A stretch of 49,120 nt of DNA from an uncultured Pleomorphomonas sp. (GCA_937868725.1 CALMMQ010000024.1:1-49120); one strand, 5' to 3'; shown: positions 17,261 through 26,181, counted from the first letter of the stretch. Program-made: numbers and translations. Notes: a model not told the origin generated them from the letters alone.

Positions 17261-17290
17261 GCCCCCACCGTCGATGGTGGGGGCTTTCGT
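17261..17290 (+). terminator. Intrinsic terminator after tkt
   Basis: GCCCCCACC (17261-17269) pairs perfectly with GGTGGGGGC (17276-17284) and is followed by TTTCGTCC, a weak T-stretch. It lies 128 nt after the tkt stop. The rest of the 365-bp gap to the next start holds a TTGACA at 17374-17379 that could be the -35 of the downstream deoR gene; its -10 is poor. Confidence 0.65.
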
Positions 17291-17498
17291 CCATCGGCAA
17301 CCAGCGCTATTGCTGACCCAGGGGAGTTCTGTTGCCGGCGACAGGCGCGACGAGCTGGCGCACCGCCAACTTGTTGACACCGAGCCGCTTTTCCTCAAGT
17401 TACATCCGGCTGTCCAAAGGGACGGCGTTGACCACCGGCTGCCGGCCGGAACCGTTCCGTCACGCCGCTCGATCATTCCAGAGAGTGGGGCCGAAGCT

Positions 17499-18305
17499 GT
17501 GCAATACGACGAAGACGATATCCGCAACGTGAGAGCTTCCGCCGGCCCGACCGGGCGACGCAAAGCGCTTCTGGACTATCTTCTGCCGGTCGGTTCGGCG
17601 CAGGTCGACGAGCTCGCCGACCATTTCAGCGTCAGCCGCATGACGGTGCATCGCGACCTCAAGCTTCTGGAAGAACAGGGCATCGTCCGCCGCGTCCACG
17701 GCGGCGTCACCGTGCGCTCGTCGAGTCTCGCCGACAGTACCATCCTCTACCGCTCGCGCCTTGCCGACGCCGAAAAGGACGCCCTGGCCCGCGCCGCCGT
17801 CGAGCTGATCGAGCCGGGACAGGCGATCATCCTCGACGATTCCACCACCGTCGGACACCTGGCAGCCCAGATCGTCACCTGCAAGCCGCTCACCGTCATC
17901 ACCAGCAGCCTGTCGATCATCGACACGCTGAAGGATGCCCACGGTATCGAGACGATCAGCCTCGGCGGCCACTACAATCCGCGCTTCAACGCCTTCTTCG
18001 GCTATTTCTGCGAACAGGCCGTCGGCTCGCTCCGGGCCAACATCCTGTTCATGTCGACTTCGACCGTGCTCGGCCTCACCGCCTACCACCAGCAAGAGGA
18101 AGTGGTGAAGACCAAGCGGGCGCTGATGGAAGCGGCCGACCGCAAGGTGCTGCTGATCGACAGCACCAAGTTTGGCAAGACGTCGCTGATCAAGCTCGCC
18201 TCGCTCACCGAGTTCGATCAGGTGATCACCGACAGCGGCATCTCGGCGGCCGAGGCCGACGCCCTGCGCAAGGACGGCGTCAATCTCACCGTGGTCGAGA
18301 CCTGA
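17499..18305 (+). CDS. DeoR-family transcriptional regulator 1
   Basis: 268 residues. The N-terminal HTH (about 20-70) contains RRKALLDYLLPVGSAQVDELADHF, SRMTVHRDLKLLEEQGIVRRVHGG. The sugar-phosphate sensor domain (about 85-265) has AIILDDSTTVGHLA, TISLGGHYNPRFNAFFG and KRALMEAADRKVLLIDSTKFG, as in DeoR/GlpR regulators that bind a phosphorylated sugar. The start is GTG 17499, placed by alignment with the paralogue at 32749 and a GAGAGTGGGG upstream. It is very similar to that second DeoR protein. Between tkt and the eryH-dhaLK operon it probably represses the local tetrulose genes, using an erythrulose-phosphate as signal; this is inferred. Confidence 0.88.
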   Translation: MQYDEDDIRNVRASAGPTGRRKALLDYLLPVGSAQVDELADHFSVSRMTVHRDLKLLEEQGIVRRVHGGVTVRSSSLADSTILYRSRLADAEKDALARAAVELIEPGQAIILDDSTTVGHLAAQIVTCKPLTVITSSLSIIDTLKDAHGIETISLGGHYNPRFNAFFGYFCEQAVGSLRANILFMSTSTVLGLTAYHQQEEVVKTKRALMEAADRKVLLIDSTKFGKTSLIKLASLTEFDQVITDSGISAAEADALRKDGVNLTVVET

Positions 18306-18319
18306 AGGCGCTTGCGCTT

Positions 18320-18426
18320 AGAGCGCTTTCCGACCTGACTGAATCGTCAGGTCGATAAGAAACCGCTCCAGAGTCAAAGGCTTGAGCAGCCGCTTATCGA
18401 TCAGGTTGGTGCAACCTGATCGGCGG
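18320..18426 (+). repeat. Double stem-loop intergenic repeat, copy 1
   Basis: About 107 bp with two palindromes: CGACCTGA-N8-TCAGGTCG (18331-18354) and GATCAGGTTG-GTG-CAACCTGATC (18399-18421). It starts with AGAGCGCTTTC. Two more copies lie in opposite orientation at 26054-26162 and 34900-35006. Here it fills the convergent gap between deoR1 and eryH, at both 3' ends, where it could act as a two-way terminator or mRNA stabiliser. It resembles the palindromic intergenic repeats common in Rhizobiales genomes. Confidence 0.75.
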
Positions 18427-18503
18427 ATGCTCTAGGTGGCAAAAGACACGCCGCCGGCCGGGCCCTCAACCCGACCGGCGGCGATGATCCTTGCCTGATC
18501 GGC

Positions 18504-19265
18504 TCAGGCCCGCGCCCGGCCGATGGCGGCGATCAGCCCGGCGAAGCCCGTGGCGTCCCAGGCGGCCCGACCGATGAACAGACCATCGACCGTGGGTTCG
18601 TTGGCCAGATCGACGGCGTTGCCGGCGTTGACCGAACCGCCATAGAGCACCGGCACCGCCGGCGCCCCGAGTTCGGCCAGCGCCGTGTGCAGGGCGGCAT
18701 GGACGGCGCGCACCTCGTCGGGCCGCGCCGGCACGCCAGCCTCGCCGATGGCCCAAATGGGCTCGTAGGCGACGAGACAGCGGCCGACGTCCTGCGGCGT
18801 CAGTCCGCCGAAGGCCAGCTTGACCTGGCGGACCACCGCTTCGGCCGAGGTGCCGGCTGCCCGTTCCTCGGCGCTGTCGCCGACGCAGAGCAGCGGCCGC
18901 ATGCCGTGGCGCAGCGCCGCCTTGACCTTGAGATTGAGCGCCTCGTCGGTTTCCCCAAACATCTGCCGCCGCTCGGAATGGCCGAGCTCGACCAGATCGA
19001 TGCGGAACTCTTCGAGCATGGCCGGCGAGATTTCGCCGGTGAAGGCGCCAGCCTCGGCCCAGTGCATGTTCTGGGCACCGAGGAGCAGCGGCGCCGTGCC
19101 GATCGCCTCGCGGGCAGCGGCCAGCGCCGTAAACGGCGGAATGATGAAAACGGCCAGCGTGTCGGCCTTGGCCGGCAGTTGCGCCTTGAGCGTGTCGATG
19201 TAGCGGCGCGCCTCGGCCACCGTCTTGTTCATCTTCCAGCCGGTGCCGATCCAGAAAGTAGCCAC
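18504..19265 (-). CDS. eryH: Triosephosphate-isomerase-like L-erythrulose-1-phosphate isomerase
   Basis: 253 residues of the TIM-barrel isomerase family with all catalytic residues: K11 (GTGWKMNK), H96 (ELGHSERR) and E168 (AYEPIWAIG), plus the phosphate loop YGGSVN. The overall pattern (FWIGTGWKMNKT, VIPPFTA-like, GAQNMHWAEAGAFTGEISP) is that of Brucella EryH (LerI), which converts L-erythrulose-1-P to D-erythrulose-4-P, rather than housekeeping TpiA. The start is GTG 19265 behind GGAGG. It is the last gene of a dhaK-dhaL-eryH operon. Ordinary triosephosphate isomerase activity remains possible. Confidence 0.88.
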   Translation of the reverse strand: MATFWIGTGWKMNKTVAEARRYIDTLKAQLPAKADTLAVFIIPPFTALAAAREAIGTAPLLLGAQNMHWAEAGAFTGEISPAMLEEFRIDLVELGHSERRQMFGETDEALNLKVKAALRHGMRPLLCVGDSAEERAAGTSAEAVVRQVKLAFGGLTPQDVGRCLVAYEPIWAIGEAGVPARPDEVRAVHAALHTALAELGAPAVPVLYGGSVNAGNAVDLANEPTVDGLFIGRAAWDATGFAGLIAAIGRARA

Positions 19266-19432
19266 ACCTGCCTCCGCAAGTCCTCGGCGCGCGGCGGCCG
19301 CGTCGGAGCGAACCGACCGGCCGGCCCGAGCCGTTGTCGCACCCCAGCCGCCGGACAACACGCCGGCAGCGCGTCGTCCGTCCGGACAGGTCGGGTGCCC
19401 CGGCGGACGGCGGCCGCCGCCCGCGTTCATGG

Positions 19433-20065
19433 TCAGGCGGCGATATAGTCCCGCATGGCCTCGAGGATCAACGACACGGACACGGCGCCCGGATCGGCAT
19501 GACCAAGCGAGCGCTCGCCAAGTGTCCGCGCCTTGCCGGTGGTGGCGATCATGTCCTTGGTGGCCTCGACGCCGGCCTTGGCCGCATCGGTGGCAGCCCG
19601 CAGCGTCTCGACCAGCCCCCGGGCGGCCGTCGCCTCGGCAGCGGCCACGGCCGGCGCCACGGCGTCGATCATCGTCTTCTGACCCGGCTTGGCGCCACCG
19701 CGCTTTTCCACGGCATCGAGCCCCTGGGCGAGGAAGCCGGCAAAGCCGGTGGCGTCCAGCTCGGCGCGGCCGTCGAAGGCGGCGCTACCGGCCCGGAACA
19801 GCGTGCCGAACACGGCGCCGGCGGCACCGCCGGTCTTGGCCATGATGGCCGTGCCGGCGTCCTTGAACACCTTGGCCACCGACTGCGGGTCGATGCCGGC
19901 CATGGTCTCGGCCACGGCGGTAAAGCCGCGCCGCATGCCGATGCCGTGGTCGCCGTCGCCGATGGCCTGGTCGACCTCGGTCAGCATGTCGATGTTGGCC
20001 AGCATGTGGCGGGCAACGGCGGTCAGCATGTCACGCGCTTCGGCCGGGGTAAGGGTATCGTGCAT
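19433..20065 (-). CDS. dhaL: DhaL-type kinase subunit 1 (erythrulose/dihydroxyacetone kinase, ATP-binding)
   Basis: 210 residues of the all-helical DhaL domain. The nucleotide/Mg site is IGDGDHGIGMRRG (35-47). TGGAAGAVFGTLFRAG and GGAKPGQKTMIDAVAPA follow, all typical of the ATP-dependent L subunit. With DhaK encoded 3 bp upstream it forms a ketose kinase. In tetritol pathways such pairs phosphorylate L- or D-erythrulose; dihydroxyacetone is the classical substrate. The EryH gene downstream suggests that L-erythrulose-1-P is the product of this pair, but this is inference. Confidence 0.87.
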   Translation of the reverse strand: MHDTLTPAEARDMLTAVARHMLANIDMLTEVDQAIGDGDHGIGMRRGFTAVAETMAGIDPQSVAKVFKDAGTAIMAKTGGAAGAVFGTLFRAGSAAFDGRAELDATGFAGFLAQGLDAVEKRGGAKPGQKTMIDAVAPAVAAAEATAARGLVETLRAATDAAKAGVEATKDMIATTGKARTLGERSLGHADPGAVSVSLILEAMRDYIAA

Positions 20066-20068
20066 CGG

Positions 20069-21073
20069 TCAGGCCCTCGAATAGGCAAAGGAACGGGCAG
20101 GCATGTCGAGATAGCGCTTCAGTTCGTCGTCGAGCTTCATCAGCGTGATCGACATGCCGGCCATCTCCTGGCAGGTCAGGTAGGAACCGGCGTCGGTGCG
20201 GTGGACAGTGATGCCGCGCGCCTTGAGGATCTGGTCGACGCGACGACCGACGATCAACAGTTCCATCAGGGTGGTGGCGCCAAGGTTGTTGAGCAGCACC
20301 GCCACCTCGTCGCCGGCCTTGAACGGCAGATCGGCCAGAATGCGGTCGACCATCTCCTCGGCGATGGCGTCGGCGTCGGTCATCTTGCGACGGGCGATGC
20401 CCGGCTCGCCGTGGGCGCCCATGCCGATCTCGAGTTCGTCTTCCGGCAGCTCGAAGGTGCGCTCGCCCGTTTCGGGGATCGAGCCGGCAGCCAGGGCCAC
20501 GCCCATCGAGCGGGTGTTGTCGCGCGCCTTGACGGTGACACGGTAGACCTCGTCGAGGTCCTTGAGCTCGCTGGCGGCGGCGCCGGCCACCTTGATGACG
20601 AAGAAGTCGCCGGCAATGCCGCGCCGATCGGTGATGCGATCGAGTGGCGCGGCGGCGACATCGTCCCAAACGCGCACGGTGCGCGTGACAATGCCGGCTT
20701 CCTCGGCCAGTTCGGCGGCGATGTCGAAGTTCATGTTGTCGCCGGCGTAGTTGCCATAGACCATCAGCACGCCGCGACCGCGATGCACCGCTTCGAGCGT
20801 ATCGAGAACGAGATCGGGCGTCGGAGCGGCGAACACTTCGCCGCAGGGGGCGCCGTCGGCGAGGTTATGGCCGACGAAGCCGGGGAACATCGGCTCGTGG
20901 CCACTGCCGCCGCCGATCAGCAGCGCCACCTTGTCGTCGGCGATCTTGTCGCGAACAACGGCGTTGCGGTCGCCGAGACGCAGCAGTTCGCCACCGCTGG
21001 CCGCCACCAGCCCGTCGAGGAGCTCGGTGACGACGTTGGCTGGATTGTTGAGCAGTTTCTTCGGCTTGCCCAT
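20069..21073 (-). CDS. dhaK: DhaK-type kinase subunit 1 (substrate-binding)
   Basis: 334 residues of the DhaK family. The substrate loop GGGSGHEP (54-61), GNYAGDNMNF (108-116, with D112) and the active-site His221 in GMGAHGEPG, which binds the ketone covalently as a hemiaminal, are all present. The start at 21073 is preceded by GGGAGG; an upstream in-frame extension to 21172 lacks a ribosome site. It partners DhaL. It differs widely from the second DhaK of the window (for example AAPLDRITDRRG versus SAPKTELGKRRG), so the two pairs likely have different substrates or stereochemistry. Confidence 0.88.
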   Translation of the reverse strand: MGKPKKLLNNPANVVTELLDGLVAASGGELLRLGDRNAVVRDKIADDKVALLIGGGSGHEPMFPGFVGHNLADGAPCGEVFAAPTPDLVLDTLEAVHRGRGVLMVYGNYAGDNMNFDIAAELAEEAGIVTRTVRVWDDVAAAPLDRITDRRGIAGDFFVIKVAGAAASELKDLDEVYRVTVKARDNTRSMGVALAAGSIPETGERTFELPEDELEIGMGAHGEPGIARRKMTDADAIAEEMVDRILADLPFKAGDEVAVLLNNLGATTLMELLIVGRRVDQILKARGITVHRTDAGSYLTCQEMAGMSITLMKLDDELKRYLDMPARSFAYSRA

Positions 21074-21139
21074 GCCGGTTCCTCCCATTTCATGGTCTTG
21101 TATCCGGATCGTCTCACGGGAAACGCCGGTCAGGCCTGT

Positions 21140-21215
21140 GACAATAGGGGCACTTGCCGGCGTTCGTGTCAATCAAATTTTTCATGTTTGTGTTATTATG
21201 TGATCTATATTGTGT
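21140..21215 (-). promoter_or_regulatory. Promoter region of dhaK-dhaL-eryH
   Basis: A perfect TTGACA lies on the minus strand at 21172-21167, with a weak CCTATT-like -10 about 18 nt on. Just upstream (21181-21213) is an AT-rich stretch with TTCATGTTTG, ATGTGATCTA and a repeated TGTG. TTCATGTTT and ATGTGATCTA also occur upstream of the ABC operon near 30720-30790. The gene-free gap continues to 21622 and includes the leader of the plus-strand dehydrogenase; no further gene is seen in it. Confidence 0.4.
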
Positions 21216-21622
21216 TTGTTTCACCATCCCAGCTGACGACTTAGCGACATCGTCGCACAGTCCACACCCGCCGCGCGACGGCCGGGCCGGCCGGCCAAAC
21301 TGGCGCAATCTCGCCATTCTATCGTTGCAATTCATGATGTTAGCGCCGAAATAGCCAGCCGGAAGTGGTCGCCGGAGCCGCCGCGCAACAGCCGATGCCG
21401 CAAATCGACCATTTGACTTGCCGATCTCTCATTCAGATGTTATGTATTTATCAATCGAGCGTGACAGCGTCGCGTTCACCCAAAATCGCTGGCGATCGCG
21501 GACGAACCTACGACCTGCTCGTTCCAGACCACATGCCGCCGCACCGGCGACGTCGGTTTGACAATCACGTGGACCCTTTGTCGGCCCACGGCGGGAGAGA
21601 AACGGCTGAGGAGAAATACGCC

Positions 21623-22657
21623 ATGAAAGCTCTTGTCCTTGAAGGGATCGGACAGATCCGCCTGCGTGACATCGATCTGCCGACCGAGCCCGGTCCGGAC
21701 GACGTCAAGATCGCCATGAAGAACGTCGGCATCTGCGGCAGCGACGTGCATTTCTACGAACACGGCAACATCGGTCCGTTCGTGGTCAAGGCGCCGATGG
21801 TGCTTGGTCACGAGGGCGCCGGCGTCGTCGTTGCCGTCGGCTCCAACGTCAAGACGCTCGCCGTCGGCGACAACGTCTGCATGGAACCGGGCATTCCCGA
21901 CTGGACCTCGCGGGCCTCGCGCTCCGGTCTCTACAACCTCGACCCGGCCGTCCGCTTCTGGGCGACGCCGCCGGTGCACGGCTGTCTGACGCCGGAAGTG
22001 ATCCATCCGGCCAACCTGACGTTCAAGCTGCCGGCCAGCGTCAGTCTGGCCGAGGGCGCCATGGTCGAGCCGCTGGCCGTCGGCATGCAGGCCGCCACCA
22101 AGGCGCGCATCGCCCCGGGTTCGGCCGCCGTGGTCATCGGCTCCGGCACCATCGGCATCATGACGGCGCTGTCGGCCGTTGCCGCCGGCTGCTCGGACGT
22201 GTTCATCATCGACCTGCAGCAGGAAAAGCTCGACGTCGCCGCGCTCTATCCCAGCCTGACGCCGATCAACCTCGCCAAGGAAAACGCCATCGAGCGCGTC
22301 AAGGCCGCCACCGGCGGCTGGGGTGCCGACGTGGTGTTCGAGGCGAGCGGCAGCATGAAGGCCTACGAGACGCTGTTCGACTATGCCTGCCCGGGCGGCT
22401 GCGCCGTGCTGGTCGGCATGCCGGCCAAGCCGGTGGCCTACGACGTGGTGGCGGCCCAGGCCAAGGAACTGCGCGTCGAGCACGTCTTCCGCTACGCCAA
22501 TATCTACGATCGCGCCGTCAACCTGCTGGCCTCCGGCAAGATCGACGTCAAGCCGCTGATCTCCAAGTGCTATCCGTTCGAGAAGTCGGTCGAGGCCTTC
22601 GAGTTCGCGGCCAAGGCGCCGGCCAACATCATCAAGACGCAGATCGTTTTCGACTGA
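21623..22657 (+). CDS. Zinc-type polyol dehydrogenase (sorbitol/xylitol dehydrogenase-like MDR)
   Basis: 344 residues of the medium-chain dehydrogenase family. Catalytic zinc ligands are C38 (GICGSD) and H63/E64 (GHEGAG). The Rossmann motif is [15 protein letters not shown], and [21 protein letters not shown] is typical of sorbitol/xylitol dehydrogenases. The lobe that holds the structural zinc lacks the four-Cys set (only C86 remains, then [21 protein letters not shown]), as in animal sorbitol dehydrogenase. The start at 21623 follows GAGGAG. It probably oxidises a polyol to a ketose with NAD+. A tetritol, xylitol or sorbitol would all suit this locus. Confidence 0.85.
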   Translation: MKALVLEGIGQIRLRDIDLPTEPGPDDVKIAMKNVGICGSDVHFYEHGNIGPFVVKAPMVLGHEGAGVVVAVGSNVKTLAVGDNVCMEPGIPDWTSRASRSGLYNLDPAVRFWATPPVHGCLTPEVIHPANLTFKLPASVSLAEGAMVEPLAVGMQAATKARIAPGSAAVVIGSGTIGIMTALSAVAAGCSDVFIIDLQQEKLDVAALYPSLTPINLAKENAIERVKAATGGWGADVVFEASGSMKAYETLFDYACPGGCAVLVGMPAKPVAYDVVAAQAKELRVEHVFRYANIYDRAVNLLASGKIDVKPLISKCYPFEKSVEAFEFAAKAPANIIKTQIVFD

Positions 22658-22896
22658 TGCCGTCTCCGCCGTGGCCCTTCGGGGTCGCGGCGGGTACGCC
22701 CCGAGAACGGGACCGGCGGGTTCCTTCCCACTCCTCCTTGCCCGCCCTTCCCGTCACTGCGAACTGCAAGCGTCTCTTCCGTCCTCCCGGAAGCCAACGT
22801 GGATCAAGGGTCAACCCGGCGCCGAGCAAAGCGCCGGCACAAGAACCCGCCACAAGACCGAGCGGTTCGGCCTCTTGTTGAGGAGAGCGCCATTGC

Positions 22897-22931
22897 GCCC
22901 GACCCGGACCCCGCCGGGTCGGGCTTTTTTT
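22897..22931 (+). terminator. Intrinsic terminator after the polyol dehydrogenase
   Basis: GCCCGACCCGG (22897-22907) and CCGGGTCGGGC (22914-22924) form a perfect 11-bp stem with a 6-nt loop, followed by seven T (22925-22931) on the plus strand. The last T bases are part of the stop codon region of the convergent SorC-type gene. The 240 bp between the dehydrogenase stop and this hairpin hold no convincing gene. Confidence 0.88.
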
Positions 22932-23925
22932 ACTCGCGGGCGGCCTGACGCTGGACGCGCTGGCGACGCTTGCTGGTGGCGTCGTCGAGGGCGAGGATGG
23001 TGTGGGCGTTGGCCGAACTGGTGGCCAGCGTGTTGACGACGCCGGTGCGCAGGGCGCCGAGAATGCCGGCCGCCTTGGTGTTCTCGCTGGCCAGCGCGAT
23101 GACGTTGGGTATGCGCTTCAGCTCGGCGATGGTCAGACCGATGATGCGGCCCTGCATCGGCGTGCGCGACTGGTTGCCTTCGATGTCGATGAAGTCGTAG
23201 CCCATCAGGTCGCCGATGGTGCCCGACAGGCGCGCCTCGACGATCTCCTGTGGCGAAAACCAGCCCATGCGCACCATGTTGCTGTCCTCGCTGAGGTCGC
23301 CGACGCCGATCAGGGCGATGTCGGCGCGGCGGGCCCGGTCGAGTGTCTGCTTGATGGTGTCGTTCTGCAGCAGCGCCGTGCGGATTTCCGGGTTGGCCAC
23401 CAGCGCCGGCGCGTACAGCGTCTCGCTCTCACCGCCGAAGCGGGAGGCGAGGCGGCGGCAGATGTGGTCGGGATTCATGAACTCGCCGGCGCGCAGCGAG
23501 CCGCCGATGGCCGAAACGAAGGTCACCGCCTTCTGGGTCGGGGCGAAGATGTTGTCGGCGACGGCGCCGACGTTCCGGCCCATGCCGACGGCGACGATCA
23601 TGCCGTCGAGCAACGTCTTGTTGAGATAGTTGGCGACGAGATTGGCCAGCGCCGAGCGCTGGGCGTCGGGATCGCGGTTGTCGACGGAGATCAGCACCCG
23701 ATCGATGCCGAAGCGGCGGATGAACTCCTGCTCGAGCTGCAGGCTCAAGGCCGGATGGGTGCGGACGGATATCTCGACGATGCCTTCCTCGCGCGCCTGG
23801 CGCAGCAGTCGGCCGATCTTGGCGCGCGACATGTGGTACTTGCGCGACAGGTTCTCCTGCGTCTCCTGCTCGAGATAGTACTGGGCGGCGATTTCAGTCA
23901 GAATCGTCAGGTCGGGATCGTTCAT
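22930..23925 (-). CDS. SorC-family (sugar-binding domain) transcriptional regulator
   Basis: 331 residues. An N-terminal HTH (about 10-55: YYLEQETQENLSRKYHMSRAKIGRLLRQAREEGIVEI) precedes a large sugar-binding domain with VGMGRNVGAVAD, FVSAIGGSL, ALIGVGDLSEDSNM and the C-terminal ALRTGVVNTLATS segment, as in SorC/DeoR sugar-binding regulators. Brucella EryD belongs to this family, so control of polyol genes is plausible. It converges on the polyol dehydrogenase and lies 117 bp downstream of the chemoreceptor gene on the same strand, so co-transcription with that gene is possible. The start at 23925 is chosen because the family begins near there; the ribosome site is weak. Confidence 0.85.
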   Translation of the reverse strand: MNDPDLTILTEIAAQYYLEQETQENLSRKYHMSRAKIGRLLRQAREEGIVEISVRTHPALSLQLEQEFIRRFGIDRVLISVDNRDPDAQRSALANLVANYLNKTLLDGMIVAVGMGRNVGAVADNIFAPTQKAVTFVSAIGGSLRAGEFMNPDHICRRLASRFGGESETLYAPALVANPEIRTALLQNDTIKQTLDRARRADIALIGVGDLSEDSNMVRMGWFSPQEIVEARLSGTIGDLMGYDFIDIEGNQSRTPMQGRIIGLTIAELKRIPNVIALASENTKAAGILGALRTGVVNTLATSSANAHTILALDDATSKRRQRVQRQAARE

Positions 23926-24042
23926 GTTCGGCGGCTCTTCGCGATTGCAGGCCCGGCCCCCACCGGCACCAACGGCCGGGGTGGGCGGAACGGGTATTAG
24001 CACAGCGCCGCCGGCCGATCAGCCCCGCCGAGGGGCGAAGGC

Positions 24043-25737
24043 TCAGGCGACGCGCAAGCCTTCGACGAACAGACGCACCTCCTCCTCGAGCCGGGCCGAC
24101 TGCTGCTTGAGCTCGCCGGACACCGTCAGCACGTGGCGGGCGGCGGCGTCGGTCGCCTGCGAGGAGGCGCCGACCTTCTCGATGATCACCGTCACATCCG
24201 AAGCAGCCGAGGCGGCGCGCTGGGTGTTCTCGGCGATCTCGGCGGTGGCGGCGCCCTGCTCCTCGACGGCCGAGGCGATCGACTGCGACGACAGTTCGAT
24301 GCTCGACAGCGTTGCGACGATGTTGTCCATGGCGGTGACGGCGGTATCGGTGGCCGACTTGATCTCGTCGATCTTGCTGCGGATCTGTTCGGTGGCGCCG
24401 GTGGTCTGGTTGGCCAGTTCCTTGACCTCGGCGGCGACGATGGCAAAGCCGCGTCCCGCCTCGCCGGCGCGGGCGGCCTCGATGGCGGCGTTGAGCGCCA
24501 GGAGATTGGTCTGGGAAGCGATCTCGTTGATCAGGCTGACCACTTCGCCGATCTCGTGCACCGCCATCGACAGGGCGCGGACGTTGGTGACGCTGCCGCG
24601 GGCCGCGGTCGCTGCCTCGCTGGCAGTCATCGACGAGCGCTCGACCAGCGAGGCGATCTCCTGGATCGACGCCGACAGTTCCTCGGCGCTGGCGGCAACG
24701 GCGTGAACGTTGCGGGCGGCGTGGTCGGCGGCCGACGACACGGCCTCGCCCTGCCGGGCGGTGTCGCCGGCGGTGTCGGTGAGGTTGTTGGCCGAGTCGG
24801 CCAGTTCGACCGACGAGGCCCCGAAGCCGGATACCATCTCCTGCGTGCGCTGGACGAAATGCTCGGCCAGGCGGGCGCGCTCGTTGACCACCGCCTGCTG
24901 GCGGGCTTCCACCGCTTCCTGCGCCGCCCGCTGGGCGACGCCGTCGGCCAGCGCCTGACGCAGGGCCTCGAGACTGCGGGCCAGCGCCCCGACCTCGTCC
25001 TTGCGGCCGCCGCCAGCGATGGCGAGTTCGTAGTTGCCGGCTTCGAGTTCGGCCATGCGGGCCAGCAGCCGGCCGAGCGGCCGCGACATGGTGCGGCTCA
25101 TGAACAGGATGCCGAGGGCCATGACGACGAGCACGGCGAGCAGCGTGCCGCCGGCCGAGAAGGCGATCGAGCGCCAGGAATAGGCGTTGTTGGCGAGCGA
25201 TTCGGCCCGCACTTCCTTGAGCAGCACGTCGTTGAAGCGCACGGCCGTGGCCTGCGTCTTCTCGATGAGCGGCGTGCAGGACTGCATGAGGTCGCCCACC
25301 GCCTTGGCGATCGCCGTCTGGTCGGCCGAGGTCAGGCGCTCCAGCACGCCGCCGCAGGTGTCGAGGAAGGCCTGGTCGAGGCTGCTGCGGATGGCCTTGA
25401 GCTCGGCGGCCTTGGCCGGCAGGGCGTTGGTGGCGGCGTCGAGATACTTGTTGAAGTTGGAACGGCTGGTGGTGCGCAACATGGCCGCCTGCTGGATCTG
25501 ATCCTTGTTGCTGGCGGCGGCGTTCTGATACATTGATGTTACAATGTCGGAGATGGCGCGGTTGGCGCGCCCGACGTAGTCGGCGGCGGCCACTGACCCG
25601 CCCAGCAGCGCCGAATAGCGCTGATCGACCGACAGCATGTTGACCGAGGAGTAGGCGCTGCCGAGCAGGGCCAGCACGCCGAGCATGCCGACGAGCAGGG
25701 TCGTCTTGACCATCAGAGAAACGTTGGTGATCCGCAT
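24043..25737 (-). CDS. Methyl-accepting chemotaxis protein
   Basis: 564 residues with two membrane segments (about 10-33 and 190-213). They enclose a mainly helical periplasmic sensor of some 155 residues with two cysteines (C128, C154) that could form a disulfide. A HAMP domain follows ([23 protein letters not shown]). The cytoplasmic signalling domain has the conserved hairpin tip [38 protein letters not shown]. The start is preceded by GGGGGAGGAAAG. Its ligand is not evident. Its location among sugar genes and upstream of a SorC regulator suggests a sugar or polyol attractant. No other chemotaxis genes are present. Confidence 0.93.
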   Translation of the reverse strand: MRITNVSLMVKTTLLVGMLGVLALLGSAYSSVNMLSVDQRYSALLGGSVAAADYVGRANRAISDIVTSMYQNAAASNKDQIQQAAMLRTTSRSNFNKYLDAATNALPAKAAELKAIRSSLDQAFLDTCGGVLERLTSADQTAIAKAVGDLMQSCTPLIEKTQATAVRFNDVLLKEVRAESLANNAYSWRSIAFSAGGTLLAVLVVMALGILFMSRTMSRPLGRLLARMAELEAGNYELAIAGGGRKDEVGALARSLEALRQALADGVAQRAAQEAVEARQQAVVNERARLAEHFVQRTQEMVSGFGASSVELADSANNLTDTAGDTARQGEAVSSAADHAARNVHAVAASAEELSASIQEIASLVERSSMTASEAATAARGSVTNVRALSMAVHEIGEVVSLINEIASQTNLLALNAAIEAARAGEAGRGFAIVAAEVKELANQTTGATEQIRSKIDEIKSATDTAVTAMDNIVATLSSIELSSQSIASAVEEQGAATAEIAENTQRAASAASDVTVIIEKVGASSQATDAAARHVLTVSGELKQQSARLEEEVRLFVEGLRVA

Positions 25738-25958
25738 GGGTCTTTCCTCCCCCGTCGCCAGGTGATTGTTGCCGACCGGCTGGAGCGGCGAGCCGCTGCC
25801 GGACCGGAGCGCCGGATGGGTGCCGCCCGGCCGGTTCCCGCTCGGCCAGGCTCGGCATCGGCAGGCCGATGGGCGCAGGTTGGAAGGATACTGTTACAGT
25901 TATTGATAGAACCATAACATGTTGGCGATCTCATCGATCATTCGCTGTATCAGGCGAC

Positions 25959-25990
25959 AAAAAAACCCGCATCGCCGGGGCGATGCGGGT
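25959..25990 (-). terminator. Intrinsic terminator of the tetritol ABC operon
   Basis: On the minus strand ACCCGCATCGCC pairs with GGCGATGCGGGT and is followed by a run of seven T. It lies about 190 nt past the stop of the binding-protein gene. Between them are another GC hairpin (26021-26041) and repeat copy 2 (26054-26162), giving this message a long, highly structured 3' end. The 444-bp gap 25738-26181 also holds the AT-rich chemoreceptor leader near 25880-25950. Confidence 0.88.
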
Positions 25991-26020
25991 GCTGGCTCAT
26001 TGGTCTCGCCGCCGGGGCAA

Positions 26021-26041
26021 GCGCCCCGCCAGGCGGGGCGC
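26021..26041. other. GC stem-loop in the 3' region of the ABC operon
   Basis: GCGCCCCGCC-A-GGCGGGGCGC is a near-perfect palindrome of 10-bp arms around one base. In hairpin form the innermost pairs would open to make a loop. It lies between the terminator and repeat copy 2. Confidence 0.5.
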
Positions 26042-26053
26042 CCGCGAGAGCAG

Positions 26054-26162
26054 CCGCCGATCAGGTTGCACCAACCTGATCGATAAGCGGCGGCTCAACT
26101 TATTGAATCTGTAGCGTTTTCTTGTCGACCTGATGAGTCCATCAGGTCGGAAAGCGCTCTAG
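26054..26162 (-). repeat. Double stem-loop intergenic repeat, copy 2
   Basis: Reverse-orientation copy of the element at 18320-18426, closely matching it. The palindromes are GATCAGGTTG-CAC-CAACCTGATC (26059-26081) and CGACCTGA-N8-TCAGGTCG (26126-26149), ending AAAGCGCTCTAG. It begins about 20 nt past the stop of the binding-protein gene, inside the 3' untranslated part of that message. The paired arms are kept while the loop changes, which suggests selection for RNA or DNA structure. Confidence 0.75.
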
Positions 26163-26181
26163 CGGCGTCAGTGGCGAGCGA

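Noticed and set aside
15022-17268. A 748-codon open frame on the minus strand opposite transketolase
   Set aside because: It is a composition shadow of tkt, rich in Gly, Ala, Arg and His, without a domain or ribosome site.
25510-25560. A GTTACA-containing AT-rich patch that resembles the operator-like leaders
   Set aside because: It lies inside the chemoreceptor coding sequence and encodes its sensor domain, so the similarity is probably chance.
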